Source of the DNA: a virus | Virus record (IMG/VR): IMGVR_UViG_3300035667_000102 | Span: 1-45,713 of that record | Strand: one strand, 5' to 3' | Length of the DNA: 45,713 nucleotides | Shown: one piece after another, positions 32,129 through 39,588 of the stretch | Layout of the letters: every line of letters begins with the position of its first letter | How positions within the stretch are numbered: the first letter of the stretch is position 1 | Position numbers and translations under genes: made by a program | Notes under the pieces: generated by a model | What the model saw: only the letters and a program-made list of their open reading frames with translations | What the model was told of the DNA's origin: nothing | Database searches by the model: none

Positions 32129-32559
32129 TACGCAGCTCGCAGCTCCAACATGAATTGATCCTCGTCCGCCGCCATCGGCGCGGCTTCGCCGCGCGGAGCC
32201 GCCCAAGCACTCTCTGCCAGCGCCTGCGCCTGGCGCTGCTCCCGCCTAAGGGTGACGACCCGCATTCTGATCGATTCGGCCGTGCGACCGAACCGAGCGA
32301 CCAGGTCTGCGGGCTTGGACCCGGCGCCGATCGCGTGAAGCAGCGCGAGATCCTCGGCCCGGTCCCAGCGCCTGTTGCGCATGGCCAGCAGACCTGCGCG
32401 CTGCAGACGGGCGATCTGATGATCGAGCGCCCCGGTCGAAACGCCGAGCGCAAAGGCGATAATCTTCACCCGCTCGCCGGCACGATAGCGGCGGATCAAC
32501 TCGGCATCCCGCTCAGCTGACCAAGGGGCGTAGCCACCGCGTAGGGCGTCGGCACTCAC
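32128..32559 (-). CDS. GcrA/Myb-like double HTH DNA-binding protein
   Basis: This 143-residue protein has two related modules: WSAERDAELIRRYRAGERVKI followed by GVSTGALDHQIARL, and WDRAEDLALLHAIGAGSKPADL followed by RTAESIRMRVVTLR. Each begins with an aromatic (W) and has the three-helix SANT/Myb-like or GcrA-like pattern in which the last helix contacts DNA. GcrA is an alphaproteobacterial cell-cycle regulator; phages of these hosts often carry GcrA-like proteins. It overlaps the ASCH gene (ATGA) and the DndC-like gene (TAATG). Its target is unknown. Confidence 0.65.
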   Translation of the reverse strand: MSADALRGGYAPWSAERDAELIRRYRAGERVKIIAFALGVSTGALDHQIARLQRAGLLAMRNRRWDRAEDLALLHAIGAGSKPADLVARFGRTAESIRMRVVTLRREQRQAQALAESAWAAPRGEAAPMAADEDQFMLELRAA

Positions 32560-33032
32560 AGCAGTAGCCCTTGGCGCGCCGCAGGTGGTGGAGGCTTCAA
32601 GGGAGCGTCAGCGGGTTCGGGCAGGGCCTCGCCGCGGAGGACGGCGTCAGGCACATCGAACAGGCCTTGCGCCCCTCTAAACAGGATCGGGACGGGCAGC
32701 GCCACAATGTCCTCGAATATCCAACCGTACCGCTCTGGGGCGTAATTGCCCCAGCAATGCTCATCGTCGGAAATGCGGTCGACCAGCTGCTCGGTCCGCT
32801 TCACGTCGTAGAGGCGGGCTGTGGCGACGACAGCGCCGAGCGGCAGCTCCGCAGGCATCCGCCCCGCCTCATGCTCGATCGCGTGAAAATCCCGCTCGTC
32901 CGCGGTCCAGCGCTTCGCCGCGTGGATCGCCATCAGACCGCGATACTTGGTCGACCAATGGCGGGTCTCAATCCGCTTGAGGCCAAGCGCCATCGCCGAT
33001 GCCCAGGGCTGCCAGAGAGAAATCGCCTTCAT
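32556..33032 (-). CDS. ASCH-domain protein
   Basis: This 158-residue protein begins MKAISLWQPWASAMALGLKR, followed by IETRHWSTKYRGLMAIHAAK and later V-V-A-T-A-R-L, the well-known ASCH pattern (a small beta barrel related to PUA). ASCH proteins bind RNA or modified nucleotides and some are nucleases; the phage role is unknown. It is coupled on both sides, following the DUF1643 gene. The C-terminus is Pro-rich and short. Its placement near the DndC-like enzyme could point to RNA or nucleotide handling, but this is inference. Confidence 0.82.
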   Translation of the reverse strand: MKAISLWQPWASAMALGLKRIETRHWSTKYRGLMAIHAAKRWTADERDFHAIEHEAGRMPAELPLGAVVATARLYDVKRTEQLVDRISDDEHCWGNYAPERYGWIFEDIVALPVPILFRGAQGLFDVPDAVLRGEALPEPADAPLKPPPPAARQGLLL

Positions 33033-33610
33033 GCGGCCCTCCAGAGCAAGGGCTTTTGATCTCGCGCGATTCGATGCGCGCCCCTTGCCATCGGATGCTT
33101 AGGCGCACCGCTAGCGGTGAAGCCCCAGCACCAGAGATCAGGATAGGGCGGCTCGCCCGTCTGGATTTCCTCCACGACATGGTCGATCCAGTCCTGGTCC
33201 CAAGCGATCGCGCCCCAGCAGGCGAAGACCTGGTCGGCCTCCTTGGCGGCCTTCACGACGGCGGGGAGGTTGACAAATGCCAAGAGATCGCGGGCGCCCC
33301 AGTCACCGGCGAAGGCAGAGGTGGCAATCTCCCTGCATTCATGGGGTGAAGATGTGACGAAGGGATAGAGATTGACCCCTACATAGCTACCAAAGCCGAA
33401 CAGCTTGCACCAGTTGATCCACCAGTGACTTGTCGGGTCGTCGCGATCAACGCCGGCATCCGATGGGTTACAGCCGATCATGCAAGCGGTCGGGCCCGGG
33501 CCCCAGCGCCGCCACAATTCGATCCGGCCACCTCCGACGAAACGAGCCGATCGGTGGAGCGTCTCGCGTCCAAACAGATCGAGCTCAGCCACTGTGCCGG
33601 TACCCGGCAT
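33029..33610 (-). CDS. DUF1643 family protein
   Basis: This 193-residue protein contains ACMIGCNPSDAGVDRDDPT, then GYVGVNLYPF-type sequence (GSYVGVNLYPFVTSSP) and a V-F-A-C-W-G-A segment, the characteristic layout of DUF1643 (N-P-S-x-A, N-L-x-P, W-G). The function of the family is unknown, though it is frequent in phages and mobile elements. The start at 33610 lies 26 bases inside the upstream Cys-rich gene; earlier in-frame starts look non-coding. It overlaps the ASCH gene by ATGA. Confidence 0.78.
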   Translation of the reverse strand: MPGTGTVAELDLFGRETLHRSARFVGGGRIELWRRWGPGPTACMIGCNPSDAGVDRDDPTSHWWINWCKLFGFGSYVGVNLYPFVTSSPHECREIATSAFAGDWGARDLLAFVNLPAVVKAAKEADQVFACWGAIAWDQDWIDHVVEEIQTGEPPYPDLWCWGFTASGAPKHPMARGAHRIARDQKPLLWRAA

Positions 33611-33836
33611 CAAGGCCTGAAGGGCCAAACTCCGCCTCGAGCTGCGCAAGCTCGGCCGTTTCGCGCTCGGTAAGGCCGAAGATCGCGCCGTCCTCGGCGA
33701 GGATAGACCAGCGCCGCCGGCGCTCCCTTCTCTCCCACGCGGCGTCATCGCAGTGCCCACAAGCGTGGGGCCATCGGATGCCATGCGCGCAGACGTGGCC
33801 GGGTCCGATCCGATCCGAATCAATGACGTCAGGCAT
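33585..33836 (-). CDS. Small Cys/His-rich protein (probable zinc binder)
   Basis: This 83-residue protein has C-A-H-G-I-R-W-P-H-A-C-G-H-C near its N-terminus, a likely zinc knuckle, followed by a charged helix (AAWERRERRRRWSIL) and an acidic end. It overlaps the MazG-like gene by 8 bases upstream and the DUF1643 gene by 26 bases downstream. Small proteins of this kind are common in early phage operons, often host-interaction factors; its partner is unknown. Confidence 0.5.
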   Translation of the reverse strand: MPDVIDSDRIGPGHVCAHGIRWPHACGHCDDAAWERRERRRRWSILAEDGAIFGLTERETAELAQLEAEFGPSGLDAGYRHSG

Positions 33837-34125
33837 CGCTGAGTACTCCCTGCTCGCGCGAGATCGCCATGAATTTCTCGATCTTGGCCCGCTTCGCCTC
33901 GATCTCGGAGATCGACGGCTGCGGAAAAGGGATGAGCCCGGCCTGGGCGCAGATGATCGCGGCGGCCCAGACGTCTTTCAGCTCAGCCGTGATCCGCTGG
34001 GCGTTGGTCATCTTCTGCCCGGGCTGGACCTCGCTCAGCCCGAACCGCAGCGCCTTCGACGCGCGGATGCTGACCTCGCTGCATTCTTCACCAAGGCAGG
34101 TCAGCAGATGCTCCGCGCGATTCAT
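33829..34125 (-). CDS. MazG-like nucleotide pyrophosphohydrolase
   Basis: This 98-residue all-helical protein has L-G-E-E-C-S-E-V, then SKALRFGL and T-N-A-Q-R-I-T-A-E-L-K-D-V-W-A: the E-E-C-x-E and E-x-x-D metal sites of the MazG-like family. Such enzymes remove pyrophosphate from nucleoside triphosphates, and phage members may alter alarmone or modified nucleotide pools. The start is in an ATGA overlap with the next gene upstream. It is compact, as expected for the phage all-alpha class. Confidence 0.72.
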   Translation of the reverse strand: MNRAEHLLTCLGEECSEVSIRASKALRFGLSEVQPGQKMTNAQRITAELKDVWAAAIICAQAGLIPFPQPSISEIEAKRAKIEKFMAISREQGVLSDA

Positions 34126-34397
34126 TCCCGTTCCCCCATCATCCGGGCGGTCTGGGCCGCCGCCGCGGCGGCCACCTCCCCCGCGCGCGCGGCAAGGGCG
34201 GCCGCCCCGTCACTCATCAGCTTTGAAACGATGTGCGGCGCCTGCGCCTCCCGCGCCTCTCGGATCGCGTCTCGCGTCGCCCAGGGCAGCGCGCGGAAAT
34301 GCGTGTCGCAAAGCACCTTCCACGACTCGATAATCGAGCCGCAGCCCTTGACCAGGCAGACCTTCGGTTCGCGGGGCTGGCGGTAGCGGCGAGTCAT
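34122..34397 (-). CDS. Small zinc-finger-like early protein
   Basis: This 91-residue protein begins MTRRYRQPREPKVCLVKGCG, with C-L-V-K-G-C and later L-C-D-T-H-F-R-A-L-P-W, forming a possible C-C-C-H zinc site. The second half is a long Ala-rich helix. Basic N-terminus and zinc site suggest nucleic-acid binding. It is coupled at both ends by ATGA and lies between the small membrane protein and the MazG-like gene. I know no family. Confidence 0.55.
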   Translation of the reverse strand: MTRRYRQPREPKVCLVKGCGSIIESWKVLCDTHFRALPWATRDAIREAREAQAPHIVSKLMSDGAAALAARAGEVAAAAAAQTARMMGERE

Positions 34398-34564
34398 CCT
34401 TGCCCCCACTTCCACCAAAAGAAAAAGGCCACTGCCGCGTCCGCCAGCTGCATAGCCGCTTTGCTGGGCTCGCCCGTGAAGAGGCAATACAACGCCAATC
34501 CAATCGCCAGCCAAAAGGCGATGTCGGCGAGCAGCCTTGCGATCCTGTTCAGCCGCGCGATCAC
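34394..34564 (-). CDS. Small two-TM membrane protein
   Basis: This 56-residue protein starts with GTG, whose last bases overlap the stop of the helicase-methyltransferase gene (GTGA). It has hydrophobic stretches LLADIAFWLAIGLALYCLF and LADAAVAFFFWWKW around a short loop, so two membrane helices are likely. It ends in an ATGA overlap with the next gene. A long reading that includes it is a shadow upstream. Function unknown; early small membrane proteins often interfere with host physiology or superinfection. Confidence 0.5.
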   Translation of the reverse strand: MIARLNRIARLLADIAFWLAIGLALYCLFTGEPSKAAMQLADAAVAFFFWWKWGQG

Positions 34565-37218
34565 TCGGCTGCCTCCAGTTCTTCCGGCACGTCCTCGTCG
34601 CCGGGATCCGCGGCTTCCTCCGCCGCAAGCAGGTCGAATAGTGTGAGGGACTGCCGCGCCTGATCGGCCTCGCGCAGGATCGTCACGCCGTCGTCGAAAT
34701 AAGAGGAATTGAGCTCGACCCCGAGCCCGCGCCGGCCGAGCCGCACGGCGCGCAGCGGCACCGTCATCAGCCCGCCGAAAGGATCGTAGACCAACTCGCC
34801 GGGGTTCGAGAAGCGGTTGATCAGGCGGTCGACGATGTCGAACTGGAGCGGGCAGAGATGCCGCTCGCGGCCTTTGGCGACCTGCACCCCGTTTAGCGTG
34901 CGCATCCGGGTCACGTCTGACCAGACGTCGGGATGCCGGGACACCGGCTTCAGCGTCATAAAGTGCGTCGGCAGCTGGTTGGCGTCGTCGAGCGCCTTGG
35001 CGATCGCGACGTGCCGATCGTAATCGTAGACGCTCTCGGCCGAGAAGCCGCGGAACATGCGATAGACTGTCTTGGTGTCCAGCCCGAGCAGCTCCTCCGG
35101 CTCGAGCAGCCGGTCGCCGCGCGACTTCCATAACGCGTGCGCGTCCAGTTGCCAGCGAGCCCGGCTGTACTCGGCCTTGGTCTTCTTCACCGGCTCGTCG
35201 GCGTAGCCGTCCGACGTGTCCGTCGGGGGCTTGCGGAACAGCAGCACATATTCGGGCATGCCGACGCTCATCCGGCTGCCGTCGTCGCACTGCATCGACC
35301 ATCCGAGCCGATAGGTGGCGTTGTTCTCGCGCACCACGTCCGTCACGACCGTGATCATCCCCATGTAGAACAGGCCATGCCGGCGCCGGTGCGCGATGCA
35401 TTCGGCGTGGAAGGGCGAGACGCTCTGGAAGCTGACCCCGTCGAGACCGCCGGGGCGGATGCGATCCTTGACGTGGAAGCACATCATCCGTCCCGGCTTC
35501 AGCGCGCGCACCAGTTCCGGCAAGAGATAGTCCATCTGCGCGAAGTAATGGGCGTCGTTGTCGGTGTGGCCGAAGTCGTTATAGCTCGGCGTATATTCAT
35601 ATTGGGTCGAGAAGGGCTCGGACGTGACGATCAGGTCGAGGCTGTCCTCGGCCAGTTGCGCGGCCTCGATCACCGTGTCTTGGTTGATGACCTGCCAAGC
35701 CGGTTTGCCGTCGATCGATGCCGCCGAAGCCGCCTCGCGCCGTTCGACGCCGATCGACCGGCCGAGCAAATCGTCGGCGCCGGCGAGACCGAGCCCATAA
35801 GTGCGGATGATCTCGCTCATCCGGCGGCACATTTCCTCGTGCCTCTTCCACTTGCCTTCGAGGCTCGCGCGCACGCTGCGCTCGGCCTCGGTGAAGATCA
35901 GGTCGATCCGCACCGGCTTCGTCTGCAGGAATCGCTGGATGCGGTGGATCGCCTGGATGAAGTCGTTGAACTTGAAGCCTATGCCGAGGAAGATCGCCCA
36001 GGCGCAGTGACGCTGGAAATTGCAGCCGGAGCCGGCGAGGATCGGCTTGGCCGCCAGCTCCTGAATGTCGCCGTCCGAGAAGCGGATGATCGCCCGCTCG
36101 CGATCGTCGAGATCTTGGGCGCCGTAGACCGAGACCGCATTCGGCACCGCCGCCTCGATCGCGCGGCGCTCATCCTCGAGGTCGTGCCAGAGCAGGCGGT
36201 GTGCGCCCGGATCCTCGCTGCACAGCTCGAGCATCTTGGCGATGCGCGCGCCCAGGCTGTCGCGCTTCTCGCGCGCGGCGTCGACGATCCCGATCGCGCT
36301 GGCCTTGAGCAGACGCCGCTGCCCGTCCACCTCCTCGCCCGCTTTGCGATGGTCGGAGGGGACTTCGTGCCAGCGCACGTCGAGAGGGGGCAGATCGTAG
36401 CCCTCGTCGGAGAAGCCGAGATCGGAGGGGCGCTGGATGAAGGCCGCCCAACTGTTCACCCACAGCCAGAATTCGGCCTCCTTGTGCGGGTGGATGGTGA
36501 GCGCGTCGGCCTTCTCGCTGTTGCGCTTGAAGAAGCGGGTCTTGGCCTGGCCGACGTCCATCACCTCCAGGAATGCGGCGTAGGCGAGCAGCTCGATATA
36601 TTCGTTGGGCGAGGGCGTCGCCGTCGCGACGAACTTGAACCGGACGCCGTCGAACAGCTTCATAAACTCGCGGAAGGTCTTGGTCCCGCCGAAGCCCCGA
36701 AGGCAGGAGGCCTCGTCTAGCGACACCGCGGTCAGGATCGACGTGTCGATCTTACCCTCACGGACCGATTCGTAATTGGTCAGGTAGAGCCCGCGGAAGC
36801 CCGCTGCCTGCGCGTCGAGGATCTCGCGGGTGGTGCGGACGAAGCGGACGTCGATGCCGAGCTTTGCGGCGTCCGTTTTGAACTCGGTAACGACGGTCAG
36901 CGGGATGACGATCAGGCAAATCGGAGAGCCAGCGCCCTCGTAGCTCGATTGCTCGCGCACCGCCTCCAGCACCAAGCGCATCGCCTCGAGCTGGATCATC
37001 GTCTTGCCGAGCCCGAAATTGGCGAACAGCGCGCGGCGACCGCCCTCGACCAGCCATTTGACCAGGACAGGCTGATGCCTGTGCAGCAGCGGATGCACGT
37101 CGCCGATCGCTACCGGCAGTCCGAGTTCGGGCGCCCGTACCGCCTTCGCCTTGACGAAGTCCAGATAGTCTAGGGGCTCAGATCCCGGATCGGCGGGGAT
37201 GGCAGTGCCATATCTCAT
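34561..37218 (-). CDS. SNF2-like helicase fused to DNA methyltransferase
   Basis: This 885-residue protein has an N-terminal SF2 helicase: F-A-N-F-G-L-G-K-T (Walker A, about 65-73), V-S-L-D-E-A-S, A-T-A-T-P-S-P-N, and a C-terminal helicase lobe with QAIHRIQRFLQT. From about residue 500 it becomes an amino-methyltransferase: L-I-V-T-S-E-P-F-S (motif IV; usual S/D-P-P-Y/F), GRMMCFHVKDRI and, near the end, V-Y-D-P-F-G-G-L-M-T-V-P (SAM motif). The order IV before I is that of beta-class enzymes. It could methylate phage DNA as it is translocated. The ATG at 37218 was preferred because AAAGG lies just upstream; another ATG is at 37233. Confidence 0.82.
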   Translation of the reverse strand: MRYGTAIPADPGSEPLDYLDFVKAKAVRAPELGLPVAIGDVHPLLHRHQPVLVKWLVEGGRRALFANFGLGKTMIQLEAMRLVLEAVREQSSYEGAGSPICLIVIPLTVVTEFKTDAAKLGIDVRFVRTTREILDAQAAGFRGLYLTNYESVREGKIDTSILTAVSLDEASCLRGFGGTKTFREFMKLFDGVRFKFVATATPSPNEYIELLAYAAFLEVMDVGQAKTRFFKRNSEKADALTIHPHKEAEFWLWVNSWAAFIQRPSDLGFSDEGYDLPPLDVRWHEVPSDHRKAGEEVDGQRRLLKASAIGIVDAAREKRDSLGARIAKMLELCSEDPGAHRLLWHDLEDERRAIEAAVPNAVSVYGAQDLDDRERAIIRFSDGDIQELAAKPILAGSGCNFQRHCAWAIFLGIGFKFNDFIQAIHRIQRFLQTKPVRIDLIFTEAERSVRASLEGKWKRHEEMCRRMSEIIRTYGLGLAGADDLLGRSIGVERREAASAASIDGKPAWQVINQDTVIEAAQLAEDSLDLIVTSEPFSTQYEYTPSYNDFGHTDNDAHYFAQMDYLLPELVRALKPGRMMCFHVKDRIRPGGLDGVSFQSVSPFHAECIAHRRRHGLFYMGMITVVTDVVRENNATYRLGWSMQCDDGSRMSVGMPEYVLLFRKPPTDTSDGYADEPVKKTKAEYSRARWQLDAHALWKSRGDRLLEPEELLGLDTKTVYRMFRGFSAESVYDYDRHVAIAKALDDANQLPTHFMTLKPVSRHPDVWSDVTRMRTLNGVQVAKGRERHLCPLQFDIVDRLINRFSNPGELVYDPFGGLMTVPLRAVRLGRRGLGVELNSSYFDDGVTILREADQARQSLTLFDLLAAEEAADPGDEDVPEELEAAE

Positions 37219-37226
37219 GCCGCCTT

Positions 37227-37781
37227 TCAACATGACACCACCGCTGTCCGCTTGCCGGTGGCGACGATCGTCGCCACCCTGCAGCCGATGGCGGCCGCCT
37301 CGACCCTGAGCCGTCCCGCGCTGATCTGCTTGCGCAGCAGATAGGCGACGCGGTCGGGCAAGATCGGCGCGCTCATCCCGGCGAGATCGGCAATCTCCTC
37401 GCCCAGCTCGCGGTTTGTGCCCATCGGCGCCGAGCGCGCGGCGCGCCGTCGCAGCGCCGCCATAAGCAGCGCAATCTCGTCATTGTCCTCGCTCGGTATC
37501 GGGGGCGCCAGGCGGTTGGCGGGGCCTGGTCGGCGGGGGTCGGCGCAGCGCTGGGCGATGTAAGAACGATCGAACTCGGCGTGCTTCACCTGCTTGAATG
37601 TGACGCGACCCTCATCATGGGCCACCTGGAGCGCCCGAACCCCGTCGGAGGCGTGGAGCCGGTCGCCCCTCGCATAAACGATCTGATCGCCGGGTCTGGC
37701 TTTCTCAAGCCATTTCTCGACCGCGGGCGCCGACAGGGTCCAGACCCTCTCCATCTCCGCGCCCTCGCCTCCCCGCGCCAT
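37227..37781 (-). CDS. Early protein of unknown function
   Basis: This 184-residue protein has an N-terminal part containing V-E-K-W-L-E-K-A-R-P-G-D-Q-I-V-Y-A-R-G-D, then a Gln/His segment, then a helical part with NDEIALLMAALRRRA and a C-terminal winged-helix-like segment (REL, GEEIADLAGMS, VAYLLRKQISAGRLRV). The last could bind DNA. The start at 37781 forms TGATG with the upstream stop; the end overlaps the helicase-methyltransferase region. It follows the regulator genes and may belong to control of early expression. No family was recognised. Confidence 0.55.
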   Translation of the reverse strand: MARGGEGAEMERVWTLSAPAVEKWLEKARPGDQIVYARGDRLHASDGVRALQVAHDEGRVTFKQVKHAEFDRSYIAQRCADPRRPGPANRLAPPIPSEDNDEIALLMAALRRRAARSAPMGTNRELGEEIADLAGMSAPILPDRVAYLLRKQISAGRLRVEAAAIGCRVATIVATGKRTAVVSC

Positions 37782-38272
37782 CAACTTTCCTCCAAGGCTC
37801 GCGCGGCAAGCTGGTCCAGTTGCGCAAGGCGCTCTTGGGCTTCGGCGATCTGCGCGCGAATGTCGGCGGCCCTGATTTCAGCCGCCGACACCCCGCCGGG
37901 CAGCGCGCGCAGCAGGCGCTCCTGGACATCGTTGAAATCCGCGACGGCATCGCCGAGCGCAGCACACCAATCCGCCGTAGCCAGCAGAGCCGCTGGCTTG
38001 GCCACGAGCATGTAGCCGGCCTCCGCGGCGAGCCACCGCGTCACGTGCGGATGGCCGGGCGTGCCGTGGGTGCGCCCCTCGAGGCTCACCACCACATCAA
38101 TACCCACGAAGTCGGGCGTGTTCGGCCCGCCATAGGCGCTCAGTCGAGCCTGCGATTTGCCGGTCTCAGCCGCCGCCGCTTCCTGCCCGCCGAAGGCGCG
38201 GATCAGCGCCTTAGTCGCCGCCTTGCCGCCCTGCAGCTGCGGCGGATGAACGATTTCGCGGTCGCCATTCAT
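37781..38272 (-). CDS. Probable HTH regulator in CII position
   Basis: This 163-residue protein contains G-G-K-A-A-T-K-A-L-I-R-A-F-G-G-Q-E-A-A-A and KSQARLSAYGGPNTPDFVG, reading as two helices of a helix-turn-helix followed by a segment (EGRTHGTPGHPHVTRWLA) and a C-terminal coiled coil. It is the second gene left of the switch, where lambdoid phages keep CII-type activators, and is coupled by ATGA to the Cro-like gene. The name is positional; the HTH reading is moderate. Confidence 0.55.
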   Translation of the reverse strand: MNGDREIVHPPQLQGGKAATKALIRAFGGQEAAAAETGKSQARLSAYGGPNTPDFVGIDVVVSLEGRTHGTPGHPHVTRWLAAEAGYMLVAKPAALLATADWCAALGDAVADFNDVQERLLRALPGGVSAAEIRAADIRAQIAEAQERLAQLDQLAARALEES

Positions 38273-38712
38273 GCCGCGTCAGCCGGCGGCATGGCTGACG
38301 CTCCAGGCGAAGAGACTGGGGTGTTCGACCCCAATTGATCGGCTCTCGCGTCGACCTGCGGGCGGGTCGACGTTCTGGAACAGGTCACAGAGAAAGGGTG
38401 GCCGGGGCCGGCCTCCTCATCCGGGCGGATAATTTCGGCGCCGTTATTTGCTGACTGGATCGGCCATTCGGGTTCAGAACTTCCCGCATGCAATGCGAGA
38501 TCGCTCTTGGCCTCGGGGGGCAGGAAATCCTCCAGCCGCAAGAGGCCGCCCTTAGCGGCCGCTGCCTTGATTATCTTAGGCCAAGCGCGGGAGGGGATGT
38601 CGCGTCGATTGCGCCATTGCCGCACGGTGACGCCGAGCTCGTCGATGTCTGCGGCCATCGCTTCGGCGTTGCCGCCCCACACATCGTATATGGGCTGGAG
38701 GTGATGTGACAT
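38269..38712 (-). CDS. Cro/YdaS-like HTH regulator
   Basis: The first 55 of 147 residues (YDVWGGNAEAMAADIDELG, then VTVRQWRNRRDIP and SRAWPKIIKAAAAKGG) form the helix-turn-helix of YdaS/Cro-type repressors, and the rest is disordered. It reads left from the switch, opposite the CI-like gene. The promoter at 38748-38721 ends 9 bases before the ATG, so the mRNA would be leaderless or nearly so, and no ribosome site is seen. It probably turns off the repressor or its own promoter by binding the same dyads. The end overlaps the next gene by ATGA. Confidence 0.72.
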   Translation of the reverse strand: MSHHLQPIYDVWGGNAEAMAADIDELGVTVRQWRNRRDIPSRAWPKIIKAAAAKGGLLRLEDFLPPEAKSDLALHAGSSEPEWPIQSANNGAEIIRPDEEAGPGHPFSVTCSRTSTRPQVDARADQLGSNTPVSSPGASAMPPADAA

Positions 38713-38720
38713 GCTGTCAC

Positions 38721-38748
38721 GTAATACGCATCGTATTATTCCTGTCAA
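38721..38748 (-). promoter_or_regulatory. Leftward early promoter TTGACA-N16-TATTAC
   Basis: On the minus strand TTGACA (38748-38743), 16 bases and TATTAC (38726-38721) form a near-consensus promoter for the Cro-like gene. The -35 lies in the second operator and the -10 in the first, so repressor binding would occlude it. Confidence 0.7.
38722..38738. promoter_or_regulatory. Operator 1: TAATAC-GCATC-GTATTA
   Basis: A perfect dyad (7-base arms TAATACG/CGTATTA around CAT) between the Cro-like and CI-like genes, covering the -10 of the leftward promoter. It is the best match to the consensus TAATAC-N5-GTATTA shared by four sites. Confidence 0.75.
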
Positions 38749-38762
38749 TACCCCATGTATTA
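38746..38762. promoter_or_regulatory. Operator 2: CAATAC-CCCAT-GTATTA
   Basis: One mismatch from the consensus, placed exactly 24 bases from operator 1 and covering the -35 of the leftward promoter. It is nearest to the CI-like gene on this side and could control its transcription. Confidence 0.7.
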
Positions 38763-38785
38763 CACAATTTGCTACGCTGCGCATT

Positions 38786-39523
38786 ATGGCGAGCCGCAAG
38801 GATATCATGGCCGAACGGCTGCGGGAGGCCCGACAGGGCGCCGGGTACGGCACGGTCGCCGCCGCGGCCGAAGCGTTCGGTTGGCCCCCGGCCACGCTCA
38901 CCAGCCACGAGAACGGAACTCGCGGCTTCGATGTGGATGCGGCCCTTCGTTACGCGCGCGCCTTCAGGCGCCAGCCGGGTTGGTTGCTAGGCCTGGATCA
39001 CATCGAGGCGCCAGAGTACGGGGCCGCTCGCGGCTACAGCGTCGTTCGGAAGATCCCGCTGCTCGGAACTGTGGCCGCCGGGATTTGGCGCGAAGCGTCG
39101 GTGCTTGATGCCGACGAGCCTCAGGAAATCGACTTTACCGCTTTGACCGGTGATGAGGGGGAGGAGATGTTCGCGGTCAATCTGGAGGGCCAGAGCATGA
39201 ACCTGACCCTCCCGACCGCGGCCACCCTTATTTGCCGGCGCATCGCGTTCGGCAGGATCGAGGCCCAGCCCGGCGAGCTAGTGATCGTCCAGCGCCAATC
39301 CCATGACCTGGTGGAGCTTACCTGCAAAAGACTGGCGCTGATCGATGGTCAATATGTCCTGCTTAGCGAATCGGATCGGCCTGAGTTCCAGAAGCCGATC
39401 GTCTTAGGCGCGCCAGACCTTGAACATGCGGCGGACGACGAGACGCGCGTGATCGGCGTCGTGCGTCGCGCAATCTTGGCGAGCTTCCCGCCTCCAGCAA
39501 ACGGCCCGACGACGCTCCAATAA
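38786..39523 (+). CDS. CI-like repressor with LexA/S24 self-cleavage domain
   Basis: This 245-residue protein has an N-terminal HTH (MAERLREARQGAG, VAAAAEAFGWPPATLTSHEN) and a C-terminal S24 peptidase. The cleavage site is T-V-A-A98-G99, the nucleophile Ser137 is in L-E-G-Q-S-M, and the general base Lys181 is in E-L-T-C-K-R-L. SOS activation of RecA would therefore induce the prophage. The start at 38786 is favoured because the HTH begins at once. Its stop codon TAA is the first three bases of operator 3, so the repressor gene runs directly into its second control region. It sits between two dyad pairs and would hold both early operons silent. Confidence 0.88.
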   Translation: MASRKDIMAERLREARQGAGYGTVAAAAEAFGWPPATLTSHENGTRGFDVDAALRYARAFRRQPGWLLGLDHIEAPEYGAARGYSVVRKIPLLGTVAAGIWREASVLDADEPQEIDFTALTGDEGEEMFAVNLEGQSMNLTLPTAATLICRRIAFGRIEAQPGELVIVQRQSHDLVELTCKRLALIDGQYVLLSESDRPEFQKPIVLGAPDLEHAADDETRVIGVVRRAILASFPPPANGPTTLQ

Positions 39524-39537
39524 TACACAACGTATTG
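39521..39537. promoter_or_regulatory. Operator 3: TAATAC-ACAAC-GTATTG
   Basis: One mismatch from the consensus, overlapping the stop codon of the CI-like gene and the -35 of the rightward promoter. It pairs with operator 4 at 24 bases. Confidence 0.7.
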
Positions 39538-39562
39538 ACACTGGCGTTACGACACGTATTAT
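39535..39562 (+). promoter_or_regulatory. Rightward promoter TTGACA-N16-TATTAT
   Basis: A consensus -35 and near-consensus -10 with 16-base spacing, the same design as the leftward promoter. It drives the operon from 39589 to the integrase. Operators 3 and 4 overlap its -35 and -10. Confidence 0.72.
39545..39561. promoter_or_regulatory. Operator 4: CGTTAC-GACAC-GTATTA (degenerate)
   Basis: The right half is perfect and the left half matches at three of six bases. Its spacing of 24 from operator 3 and its overlap with the -10 support it. It would be the weakest of the four. Confidence 0.5.
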
Positions 39563-39588
39563 CCGCCTCCTGAACCTCAGGAGGCCCC

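Noticed and set aside
35137-36720. A 527-codon plus-strand reading
   Set aside because: Antisense to the helicase-methyltransferase gene, whose motifs are clear.
38269-38901. A longer start for the Cro-like gene at 38901
   Set aside because: It would cross the operators, the promoter and the start of the CI-like gene.
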